NCBI RefSeq assembly: GCF_000013085.1
Contig: NC_007643.1
Span: 3,295,501-3,359,500 of the forward strand
DNA length: 64,000 nt
DNA from: Rhodospirillum rubrum ATCC 11170
GTDB taxonomy: Bacteria > Pseudomonadota > Alphaproteobacteria > Rhodospirillales > Rhodospirillaceae
Reading direction: 5' to 3'
The first letter of the stretch is position 1; each line of letters opens with the position of its first letter. This document shows positions 57,222-64,000 of this stretch, one piece after another. A program made the translations under genes and the position numbers. The notes under the pieces are model-generated. The model was not told the DNA's origin and did not search any database. It saw nothing but the letters and a program-made list of their open reading frames with translations.

Positions 57222-58055
57222 ATGGCCCAGATCCCCCCTCCCGCCCTCCCCACCCCGGCGCCGGACCTTCCGGCGATCGAGGTGCGCGATCTCGTCACCT
57301 ATTACGGCAAGCGCAAGATCCTTGATGGCGTGACGCTCAGCGTGCGGACGGGCGAGGTGCTGGTGATCATGGGCGGCTCGGGATCGGGCAAAACCACCTT
57401 GCTCAAGCATTTGCTTGGCCTGCTGCGCCCGGCGGCCGGCCAAGTCCGCATGCTTGGCCATGACATCAACGCCATCTCGGCCCGCCAGCTCAACGCCCTG
57501 CGCCAGCGCATCGGCGTCGCCTTTCAAAGCGGGGCGTTGTTCTCGTCGCTCAGCGTCGGCGAAAACATCATGCTGCCCCTGCGCGAGCATACGGATCTGG
57601 CCGAAAGCACCATGCGCATCATGGCGCGCATGAAGCTCGAGGTCGTCGATCTCGCCGGCGCCGAGGATCTGATGCCCGCCGAGCTGTCGGGCGGCATGAT
57701 CAAGCGCGCCGCCTTCGCCCGCGCCATCGTCATGGATCCGCGCATCCTGTTTTGCGATGAACCCTCCGCCGGCCTCGATCCCGTCACCTCGGCCTCCATC
57801 GACGACTTGATCGCCCATCTGCGCGACGCCACCGGCATGACCGTGATCGTCGTCACCCATGAACTGGAAAGCGCCTTCAAGATCGCCGATCGCATCTGCG
57901 TGCTTGATCACGGCAGGATCTTGGAGATCGACACCGTCGAGGCGATCCGCCGCAGCGCCAATCCGCGCATTCAGGACCTGCTCGGCCGGCGCACCGAACG
58001 TCCGGCCACGGATCCCGATGATTACCTGCGCCGTTTAACCGAAGGCGGCCGATGA
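57222..58055 (+). CDS. MlaF-type lipid ABC transporter ATPase
   Basis: A 277-residue ATPase. Walker A GGSGSGKTTL (51-60), Q-loop GVAFQSGALFSSLSV (the FQ-SGALF form is typical of MlaF), signature ELSGGMIKRAAFARAI and Walker B RILFCDEPSAGLDP, His switch VVTHELESAFKIAD. A Pro-rich N-terminal leader of 17 residues and an extended C-terminus (RPATDPDDYLRRL) are present. It powers the MlaE permease; the MCE protein follows after 52 bp. Confidence 0.95.
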   Translation: MAQIPPPALPTPAPDLPAIEVRDLVTYYGKRKILDGVTLSVRTGEVLVIMGGSGSGKTTLLKHLLGLLRPAAGQVRMLGHDINAISARQLNALRQRIGVAFQSGALFSSLSVGENIMLPLREHTDLAESTMRIMARMKLEVVDLAGAEDLMPAELSGGMIKRAAFARAIVMDPRILFCDEPSAGLDPVTSASIDDLIAHLRDATGMTVIVVTHELESAFKIADRICVLDHGRILEIDTVEAIRRSANPRIQDLLGRRTERPATDPDDYLRRLTEGGR

Positions 58056-58107
58056 CCCGCACCCCGCCCGCTCCCCTTCAAGCCTGGGAAATCCCCGGAG
58101 AGTCCCG

Positions 58108-59061
58108 ATGACCAGCAGTCGCGTCAATTCCCTCATCGTCGGCGGTTTCGTGCTGATCTTGCTGGGCGGCATCATCGCCGCGGCGACGATTCTGGCGGGC
58201 AAGACCGGTTCGACGGATACCTATTTCACCTCCTATGACAACGTCACCGGCATCAAATACGGCACCCAGGTGCTCTATGAGGGCTATCGCATCGGTCAGG
58301 TCGACGAGATCATCCCCGAACAGCGCGCCGAGGGCACCTCGTTCCGCCTGCGTCTGGCGGTGCAAAAGGGCTGGCGCATTCCCGAGGGCAGCCAGACCAC
58401 CATCGCCACTTCCGGCCTGCTGTCGGCGGTGGCCATCAACATCCGGGGCGGCACCGCAGAAGCGAGCCTGACGCCGGGATCGGAGATTCCGGGCGGCGCT
58501 TCGGGCGGCATGTTCGCCGCCATCAACGACCTAGCCTCCGAGGTTGGCACCTTGTCGCGTGACGGGCTCGAACCCTTGGTCGCCAAGCTCAACGCCTATG
58601 TCGATACCCTGGGCGGCAGTCTGGCCGATAATCTGCCCGCCATCCTGGGCAATGCCCGCATCACCAGCGAAGCCATCGCCCGCGATCTGCCGCCGATCAT
58701 CGCCCGCGTCGACCGCTTCACCGCCCGCCTGGATGCCGAGGTCCTGTCGCAAAAAAACATCGACGGCCTCGGCGCCTCGATCGGCAATATCAGCGCCTTT
58801 TCCGCCGAGTTGAACGGCCTGGGCCGCGAGCTGCGCCAGACCGGCCAGACCCTGGACGGCATGGTCGCCGGCTCGGCGCCGCTGGTGGATTCGTCGTTGC
58901 GCGATCTTCGCTATACGCTTCGCGCCCTGGCGTCGAGCATCGATGCCATTACGTTTAATATGGAGGGGGCCAGCCGCGACATGAAGGAGTTCAGCCGATC
59001 GCTCCGGCAGAACCCCGGCGTGCTGCTGCGCGGCAGCGCTCCCGCCGAGGACGGCCGCTAA
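58108..59061 (+). CDS. MlaD-type MCE-domain lipid-binding protein
   Basis: A 317-residue membrane-anchored protein: one N-terminal helix (SLIVGGFVLILLGGIIAAAT), then a single MCE domain (about 38-118; FTSYDNVTGIKYGTQVLYEG and GLLSAVAINIRGGTAEASL) and a long helical C-terminal part (TLSRDGLEPLVAKLNAYVDT onward). The MCE ring forms the periplasmic port for phospholipids and the helical extension could form a tube across the periplasm. It is longer than E. coli MlaD (183) because of this extension, as in other alphaproteobacterial Mla-like systems. Confidence 0.93.
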   Translation: MTSSRVNSLIVGGFVLILLGGIIAAATILAGKTGSTDTYFTSYDNVTGIKYGTQVLYEGYRIGQVDEIIPEQRAEGTSFRLRLAVQKGWRIPEGSQTTIATSGLLSAVAINIRGGTAEASLTPGSEIPGGASGGMFAAINDLASEVGTLSRDGLEPLVAKLNAYVDTLGGSLADNLPAILGNARITSEAIARDLPPIIARVDRFTARLDAEVLSQKNIDGLGASIGNISAFSAELNGLGRELRQTGQTLDGMVAGSAPLVDSSLRDLRYTLRALASSIDAITFNMEGASRDMKEFSRSLRQNPGVLLRGSAPAEDGR

Positions 59062-59108
59062 CCGCGCACCGTCCTCTCCGCCCACGCCCGCTTCCCAAGG
59101 AGACGTCC

Positions 59109-59720
59109 ATGATCCTCTCGCGCATATCCCGGCCGCTGGCCGCCCTGTTCGCCGCCGGCGTGCTGCTGGCCGGTTGCACGGCCGCCCCCCCGGCGCCCAC
59201 CGACACCTTCTATCGCCTGGATGCGGCCGAAGGGGTGATGCCGGTGCTCGGCCAGCCGCAGCCGCGCGTCGTCGAGGTCACCCGCTTCCTGGCCGCGGGC
59301 GTGCTGGCCGACCGTCCCGTCGCCCATACCTCGACCGGTCGGGTGCTTGAACAATACGCCTATGACTTCTGGATCGAGACGCCGCCGGTTCTTCTTCAGC
59401 AGCAGTTGGTCGAATACCTGCGCGCCGCCAATGTCTTCACCCAGGTGGTCACCCCGGAATTGCGGGCGCGGACCGATCTGACGATCCGCGGCCGCATCTT
59501 GCGCTTCGAGCATCTTCTGCCGCCCAGCGGCGCCGCCGGCGTCGCCGTCAGCATCGAGTTGTCGCTGATCGATACCGCCACCGACGACGTCAAGCTGCTT
59601 GGCACCTATGTCGAGACGGTTCCGGCCGACAACACCTCGGTGCTGGCCGCCACCTCGGCGATGCGCGAGGCGGTGGCGCGGATCTACGCCCGCTTTGTCG
59701 CCGATATTACCAAGACGTAA
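59109..59720 (+). CDS. ABC-type transport auxiliary lipoprotein
   Basis: A 203-residue lipoprotein with signal peptide ISRPLAALFAAGVLLAGC, lipobox LAGC. The mature region fits the ABC_trans_aux (PqiC-like) family: TDTFYRLDAAEG, ARVVEVTRFLAAGVLADRPV-like segments (PRVVEVTRFLAAGV, EQYAYDFWIETPPVLLQQQL). In PqiABC and similar MCE systems this lipoprotein sits at the outer membrane and receives lipid. It ends the five-gene operon STAS-permease-ATPase-MCE-lipoprotein. Confidence 0.92.
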   Translation: MILSRISRPLAALFAAGVLLAGCTAAPPAPTDTFYRLDAAEGVMPVLGQPQPRVVEVTRFLAAGVLADRPVAHTSTGRVLEQYAYDFWIETPPVLLQQQLVEYLRAANVFTQVVTPELRARTDLTIRGRILRFEHLLPPSGAAGVAVSIELSLIDTATDDVKLLGTYVETVPADNTSVLAATSAMREAVARIYARFVADITKT

Positions 59721-59802
59721 CCGCCGCGCCACCGGCCGGTCAGGGCGGGGGGGCTAGTCTTCCTTCCATTGGATGACTTCCCCCCTGCAAAGGACACCGC
59801 CG

Positions 59803-60612
59803 ATGACCCGTCGCATGATGCTTCTTCTCCCGCTCACCGCCGGCCTGCTTGCCGCCCCCGCCCTGGCCTTCGCTTTCGGGCCGGGCGGCGACGGATGCGG
59901 CCCCATGGGCCCCGACCGCATGGGTGGCCCGATGGGCGGGCGCGGCGCCCCCATCGCCCAGATGCGCGAGGCGGCGAACGCCGCCACCCTCGGTTTGGCA
60001 GAAGCCGTGCAAAAGGCCCGCTCCACCGCCCCCGGCACCGTCACCCTGGCCCGGCTGTCGCCCTTCGCCGTCGCCGCCCCGGGCGCCGATCGCCCCAGCA
60101 GCTTCGCCGATCCGGCCCTGAAGCCGACCTATTTGGTCAGCGTGATCGAGGGTGACACCCGGCGCATCGTCGCCGTTGACGCCGCCACCGGTCAGGCCGC
60201 CGTGGTTGGCAGCGCCTCGGGCATCCTCGCCTATCGCGGCGGCTTCTCCGGCCACCCCGGCATGGGCGGCCCCCGTCATGCCCGCACCCCGGTCGATCTG
60301 AGCGGCGCCAAGGTCACCGCCGATCAGGCGATCACCACCGCCGTCGAAAAGATGGGCTCGGGCAAGGCGATGATGGTCAAGGGCATCCGCCGTGGCGATG
60401 ACAGCGCCTGGGTGGTGGCCGTCGCGCCGAGCGCCGCCGATGGCGCGGCGACGATGGTCTTCATCGACCCCGATAGCGGCTCCGTGCTAAGCACGCGTCA
60501 GATGCCCAACAAGATGGGCAGGCCCGGCAATCCGGGATCGATCCCCCCGGCGGACGGCGCCGACACCCTGCCTGACGCCGACGACGACACCCCCGACGCG
60601 TCCCCGCGTTGA
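59803..60612 (+). CDS. Exported protein with PepSY-like repeats
   Basis: A 269-residue secreted protein. Signal peptide MTRRMMLLLPLTAGLLAAPALA, then a Gly/Met/Pro-rich segment (GPMGPDRMGGPMGGRG), probably metal-binding, and two PepSY-like units: the first around TYLVSVIEGDTRRIVAVDAATGQ, the second around DQAITTAVEKMGSGKAMMVK and DPDSGSVL. The C-terminus is acidic. AAAGGA precedes ATG 59803. It lies directly before an OmpR-type two-component system, as PepSY proteins often do, suggesting it is the sensor's periplasmic partner or target. Confidence 0.8.
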   Translation: MTRRMMLLLPLTAGLLAAPALAFAFGPGGDGCGPMGPDRMGGPMGGRGAPIAQMREAANAATLGLAEAVQKARSTAPGTVTLARLSPFAVAAPGADRPSSFADPALKPTYLVSVIEGDTRRIVAVDAATGQAAVVGSASGILAYRGGFSGHPGMGGPRHARTPVDLSGAKVTADQAITTAVEKMGSGKAMMVKGIRRGDDSAWVVAVAPSAADGAATMVFIDPDSGSVLSTRQMPNKMGRPGNPGSIPPADGADTLPDADDDTPDASPR

Positions 60613-60663
60613 TCTAAGACCCAACGCGTCCTCGCGTTGATAACGGAAAGGGAGGGCGGCCCG

Positions 60664-61347
60664 ATGCGCATCCTGGTGATCGAGGATGACAAGGAGGTGG
60701 CCGCCCACCTTCTCAAAGGCCTGCGCGAGGCCGGCCATGTCGCCGACAGCGTGGCCGATGGCCGCGACGGCCTGTTCCAGGCCGCCGGGGAAGCCTATGA
60801 CCTGCTGATCGTCGATCGCATGCTGCCCAATGTCGACGGTCTGACCATCGTCCGCACCCTGCGGGCTTCGGGCAAAACGGTGCCGGTGCTGATCCTCTCG
60901 GCGCTCGGCGAGGTCGACGACCGGGTCAAGGGGCTGCGGGCGGGGGGCGATGACTATCTGGTCAAGCCCTTCGCCTTCGCCGAGCTTCTGGCCCGCATCG
61001 ACGCCCTGACCCGGCGCACGGCGGGAAGCGACGCCGAACAGACGCGGTTGCGGGCGGGCGAGGTGGAGATGGACCTGCTGGCCCGCCGGGTCACCCGTGG
61101 CTCGCGCACCATCGATCTTCAGCCCCGCGAATTCCGCCTGCTTGAATACCTGATGCGCCATGCCGATCAGGTGGTCACCCGCACCATGCTTTTGGAAAAC
61201 GTCTGGGATTATCACTTCGACCCGCAGACCAACGTCGTTGACGTTCATATCAGCCGCCTGCGCCGCAAGATGGACGAGGGCTTCGCCCAGCCCTTCCTGG
61301 AAACCGTGCGGGGGGCGGGCTACGTCTTGCGCACCAATGGCTCTTAA
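60664..61347 (+). CDS. OmpR-family response regulator
   Basis: A 227-residue regulator: receiver domain with Asp8/Asp9, phospho-acceptor Asp51 (LIVDRMLPNVDGL), and Lys101 (YLVKPF); winged-helix OmpR DNA-binding domain with IDLQPREFRLLEYLMRHADQ and DVHISRLRRKMDEGF. GGAGGGC lies before ATG 60664. The adjacent kinase gene overlaps its end by eleven bases. Similar to QseB/CusR/TctD-type regulators; the regulon probably includes the upstream PepSY-like gene. Confidence 0.96.
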   Translation: MRILVIEDDKEVAAHLLKGLREAGHVADSVADGRDGLFQAAGEAYDLLIVDRMLPNVDGLTIVRTLRASGKTVPVLILSALGEVDDRVKGLRAGGDDYLVKPFAFAELLARIDALTRRTAGSDAEQTRLRAGEVEMDLLARRVTRGSRTIDLQPREFRLLEYLMRHADQVVTRTMLLENVWDYHFDPQTNVVDVHISRLRRKMDEGFAQPFLETVRGAGYVLRTNGS

Positions 61348-62938
61348 GCTTCCCCGCCGGCTGCTGCCGCGCAGCACCACCTTACGCATCGCGCTTAGTT
61401 TCCTCGTGTTGTTTGGCGGAGCCTCGGGCCTGCTGATGGCCGGGGTCTATTGGACGACCTCGCGCTTCCTGATGTTTCAGGTCGATGGGGTGATCGGCGA
61501 CGATATCGCCCTGCTGACCAATGCCGCCCGCGAACGTGGCCACCGCTTGCTGGCCGCCATGCTGGTCACCCGCGCCCGTCAGGCCGGCGAGGCCCAGGCG
61601 GTTTACCTGCTTGCCGATCAGGACGGCGAACCGCTGGCGGGCAATCTGGCCACTTGGCCCGAGGGGCTAGAGGCGACCGGCTGGACCATCCTGCCCGCCA
61701 CCGCGCTCACCGTCGTTCCCGTCACCGATACCCTGCCGCCGCCGCCAAGGCGCCCCGACCGCCCCGAGGACTCCGAGCGCCGCCAGCGTCACCGCGAGGC
61801 CTGGGACGATTGGCGCCCGCCCTTGCCCGACAGCCTGCCGCCCCCCCCGCCCCGCCTGTTCGCCGATCGCGGCGGCCGTGATCCCGCCGATCCCGATGTC
61901 CGGCCGCGACCCTGGCGGCGGGGCGATGTGCGGGTGGCCGCCCTGACCCTGCCCAGCGGCATGCGCCTGTTGATTGGCCGCGATCTTGGGCCGATCCAGG
62001 CCCTGCGCCACCGCATGGCCGGGGCCATGCGCCTGGGGCTGGGCGGCATGGTGGTGCTGGGTCTGGCCGGCGGTCTGGTGATGAGCCGGCGCTTCAGCCG
62101 ACGGCTGGAGGCGGTCAACCGCACCAGCCGCGAGATCATCGGCGGCGATCTGTCGCGGCGGGTTCCGCAAGGCCGGGGCCTGGACGGCGACGACTTCGAC
62201 CAATTGGCGGTCAATCTCAACGCCATGCTCGGGCGCATCGAAACCCTGATGGAGGGGGTGCGCCATGTCTCCGACACCATCGCCCATGATCTGCGTACCC
62301 CGCTGTCGCGGCTGCGCAACCGGCTGGAGCGCCTGCAGGCCGATGCCCAATGCACCGACCGCGACGAATTGGCCGCCGCCCTGGCCGAGGTCGATAGCCT
62401 GCTCGCCACCTTCCACGCCCTGTTGCGCATCGCCCAGGTGGAAACAGGCGGCCGGCGCATGGCCTTTTCGCCCGTCGATCTGCTGGCCCTGCTCATCGAT
62501 GTCGCCGAACTTTACGACGCGGTGGCCGACGAAAGAACCGTAACCCTTGATCTCGACCTCGCCTTGGCGCCGGGCGCGCGTTTGCTGGTCGATGGCGACC
62601 GCGACCTGCTGTTCCAGGCCTTCGCCAATCTGCTCGACAACGCCGTCAAATACTCACCCGAGGGCGGCCGGGTCAGCCTCGCCCTGATCCGCGGCGAGAC
62701 CCGGGTGACGATCAGCCTGCGCGATCAGGGACCAGGGATCCCCGCAGCCGACCGCCAGCGCGTTTTCGAACGCTTCGCCCGCCTTGATACCGCCCGCACC
62801 ACCCCGGGCAACGGCCTGGGTCTGACCATGGTCGGCGCGGTGATCGAAGCCCATGACGGCACCATCGCCCTGGAAGACGCGCCGGGCGGCGGATTGCTGG
62901 TCCGCGTCGTCTTGCCGCTGCGCCGGGGTCCGGGCTGA
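61337..62938 (+). CDS. Sensor histidine kinase
   Basis: A 533-residue membrane kinase. First helix about residues 14-38 (SFLVLFGGASGLLMAGVYW); a periplasmic domain with an unusual Pro/Arg-rich insertion (about 135-190: PPPPRRPDRPEDSERR, SLPPPPPRLFADRGG); second helix about 230-250; HAMP; a HisKA domain with phospho-acceptor His317 in TIAHDLRTPLSRLR; and an ATPase domain with N box NLLDNAVKY, DQGPGIP and GNGLGLTMV. ATG 61337 lies inside the end of the regulator gene, giving tight coupling. The ligand is unknown; a role in metal or envelope sensing would fit the PepSY neighbour. Confidence 0.95.
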   Translation: MALKLPRRLLPRSTTLRIALSFLVLFGGASGLLMAGVYWTTSRFLMFQVDGVIGDDIALLTNAARERGHRLLAAMLVTRARQAGEAQAVYLLADQDGEPLAGNLATWPEGLEATGWTILPATALTVVPVTDTLPPPPRRPDRPEDSERRQRHREAWDDWRPPLPDSLPPPPPRLFADRGGRDPADPDVRPRPWRRGDVRVAALTLPSGMRLLIGRDLGPIQALRHRMAGAMRLGLGGMVVLGLAGGLVMSRRFSRRLEAVNRTSREIIGGDLSRRVPQGRGLDGDDFDQLAVNLNAMLGRIETLMEGVRHVSDTIAHDLRTPLSRLRNRLERLQADAQCTDRDELAAALAEVDSLLATFHALLRIAQVETGGRRMAFSPVDLLALLIDVAELYDAVADERTVTLDLDLALAPGARLLVDGDRDLLFQAFANLLDNAVKYSPEGGRVSLALIRGETRVTISLRDQGPGIPAADRQRVFERFARLDTARTTPGNGLGLTMVGAVIEAHDGTIALEDAPGGGLLVRVVLPLRRGPG

Positions 62939-63030
62939 TCCGGACGGCCCCCTCCCCCTGGCGCGACCGGTCGCGCCGCTCCATAATGGGACGCCCCGCC
63001 GTTCGCCCGCTGTTGTAAGGAAGATCGATC

Positions 63031-63408
63031 ATGACCCGAGCCATTCTCGCCGCCGGCGCCGCCCTCGTCCTTGCCGCCTGCGCCGACGGATCGGCGACGC
63101 CCCCGGCCCAGCCCGGCCTTCAGCCGCCGATCCAGGCGCGGGCCTCCGATATCCTGGGCCTGGAAGCCATGGTCGCCGACACCCTGCCCGGCATCGTCGA
63201 AAGCCTGGGCATTCCCCCGACCGAGATCGAAAAAACCCATGTGACCCCCGATGTGGTGACCACCTTTGATATCATCGTCGGCGCCGATACCTGGGTCTGG
63301 CTCAAGGGACGGCCCGGGACGCTGGTGGTCTCCCAAGACGCCTCGGGCTATGTGCGCCAGATCTACACCACCGATGGCCTGACCCTGCCCGGCGTGCGGG
63401 CATTCTGA
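63031..63408 (+). CDS. Small lipoprotein of unknown function
   Basis: A 125-residue lipoprotein: MTRAILAAGAALVLAAC, lipobox LAAC with Cys17. The mature part has no recognized domain; a compact globule is suggested by ESLGIPPTEIEKTHVTPDVV and TWVWLKGRPGTLVVSQD. TAAGGAAGA precedes ATG 63031. Its TGA overlaps the CTG that appears to start the phosphopantetheinyl transferase (CTGA at 63405-63408), so both are probably co-translated. Function unknown. Confidence 0.75.
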   Translation: MTRAILAAGAALVLAACADGSATPPAQPGLQPPIQARASDILGLEAMVADTLPGIVESLGIPPTEIEKTHVTPDVVTTFDIIVGADTWVWLKGRPGTLVVSQDASGYVRQIYTTDGLTLPGVRAF

Positions 63409-64000
63409 GCGATCAGCCCCCCCTTCCGCCGGCGACCCTGCTGTGGGTCGCCGCCCCCGGAGCCGAGCCGCAAGCCGAAATCGACGCCCTGGCCGTCTTG
63501 CTTGACGCGGGCGAGCGGGCGAGGCTCGCGCGCTTTCACCATGCCCACGACCGCTGGTCCTATGCCGCCGCCCATGGCCTGTGCCGGGTGATGCTGTCGC
63601 GGGCCGCCGGCCTGCCACCGCGCGACTGGCGCTTTGTCGCCACGGCCCATGGCCGGCCGATGGTCGACCCGGCCAGCGGTCCGCCGCTGGCCTTTTCCTT
63701 GAGCCATACCCGGGGCATGGCCGCCTGCGGGGTGATGACGCGCTCCAGGGACGACATCACCGCCGCCATCGGTGGCGTTCCCAAGACGGGTGCCGCCATC
63801 GGGGTTGATGTCGAAAGCCTGGACCGCGCGCCCGATTCGTTGGGCTTGGCCCGGCGCTTTTTCCATCCCCACGAGGCCGCCGCCCTGGCCGAACGCCCCC
63901 CCGGAGAGCGAGACGCCGCCTTCATCGGCCTGTGGACGCTCAAAGAGGCGATGGTCAAGGCCCTGGGTAGCGGGCTGCAACAGGGGCTGACCAGCTTCCG
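63405..64000 (+). CDS. 4'-phosphopantetheinyl transferase (Sfp type), 3' end cut by window
   Basis: Transfers phosphopantetheine from CoA to carrier proteins of non-ribosomal, polyketide or fatty acid synthesis. About 198 codons are visible. Family motifs: AFSLSHTRGMAACGV, the Mg-binding IGVDVESLDRAPD and WTLKEAMVKALGSGL. The length before GVDVE fits the Sfp/Gsp group. No ATG, GTG or TTG starts this frame before conserved sequence (first Met is internal, at VMLSRAAG). CTG 63405, overlapping the lipoprotein TGA by the usual four bases, or ATT 63402 are the candidates. It continues beyond 64000. Confidence 0.85.
   Translation, partial: MSDQPPLPPATLLWVAAPGAEPQAEIDALAVLLDAGERARLARFHHAHDRWSYAAAHGLCRVMLSRAAGLPPRDWRFVATAHGRPMVDPASGPPLAFSLSHTRGMAACGVMTRSRDDITAAIGGVPKTGAAIGVDVESLDRAPDSLGLARRFFHPHEAAALAERPPGERDAAFIGLWTLKEAMVKALGSGLQQGLTSF

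Overview
The window is GC-rich, densely coded DNA of an alphaproteobacterium. The primary sigma factor, the dnaG-rpoD and carA-carB-greA gene orders, the MprF-AcvB pair, the trxB-LysR pair and the Mla-type operon all fit Rhodospirillales, and I think a Rhodospirillum-like organism is most likely. That assignment rests on family knowledge and composition; no database comparison was made.

Layout. 1-9.1 kb: end of an unknown gene, an alpha/beta hydrolase, a TetR regulator, an EF-hand protein, a long aminopeptidase P, PrmA, an ornithine cyclodeaminase-like enzyme and a Cache-HAMP-GGDEF diguanylate cyclase. 9.2-16.3 kb: ExoD-like and TerC-CBS-CorC membrane proteins, an M20 amidohydrolase coupled to an ATC-hydrolase-like protein and a lone amino-acid binding protein, a FAD oxidoreductase, a long RNA-like inverted repeat and a 26-residue membrane peptide gene. 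16.4-21.2 kb: LysR and aldo/keto reductase, then a 770-bp gene-free stretch holding two diverged tandem copies of a small-RNA gene, each with a -24/-12 (sigma-54) promoter and its own intrinsic terminator, followed by threonine dehydratase and a DUF4136-like lipoprotein. 21.2-26.8 kb: membrane-lipid modification (UPF0104 protein, MprF, AcvB) and a CAU tRNA. 26.8-37.1 kb: rpoD, dnaG, yqeY, carA, carB, greA.

37.2-43.5 kb: a two-gene PIN-domain cassette, a RES-Xre toxin-antitoxin pair and a SitABCD-type metal transporter headed by an Lrp regulator. 44-51.2 kb: peroxiredoxin, thioredoxin reductase, LysR, a candidate CUCCUCC-loop small RNA, a DMT transporter, a 25-bp tandem repeat array, HIT protein and photolyase. 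51.2-53.8 kb: an AT-rich accessory patch with two unknown coupled genes, two IS256-type ends, a truncated transposase and the stub of an Abi-like gene. 53.8-64 kb: DMT transporter/Lrp pair, a five-gene Mla-type lipid ABC operon, a PepSY-like protein with a two-component system, a small lipoprotein and a phosphopantetheinyl transferase that runs off the end and appears to use a CTG start.

Themes: envelope lipid homeostasis (MprF-AcvB, Mla), thiol redox defence (Prx, TrxB), core replication/transcription/pyrimidine genes, and scattered accessory modules. Regulatory RNA is the most striking content: the sigma-54 tandem pair (18.44-19.01 kb) and the CUCCUCC-loop RNA (47.13-47.29 kb). A dispersed 40-45 bp palindromic repeat with GCAAATC/GATTTGC ends occurs at least six times between genes.
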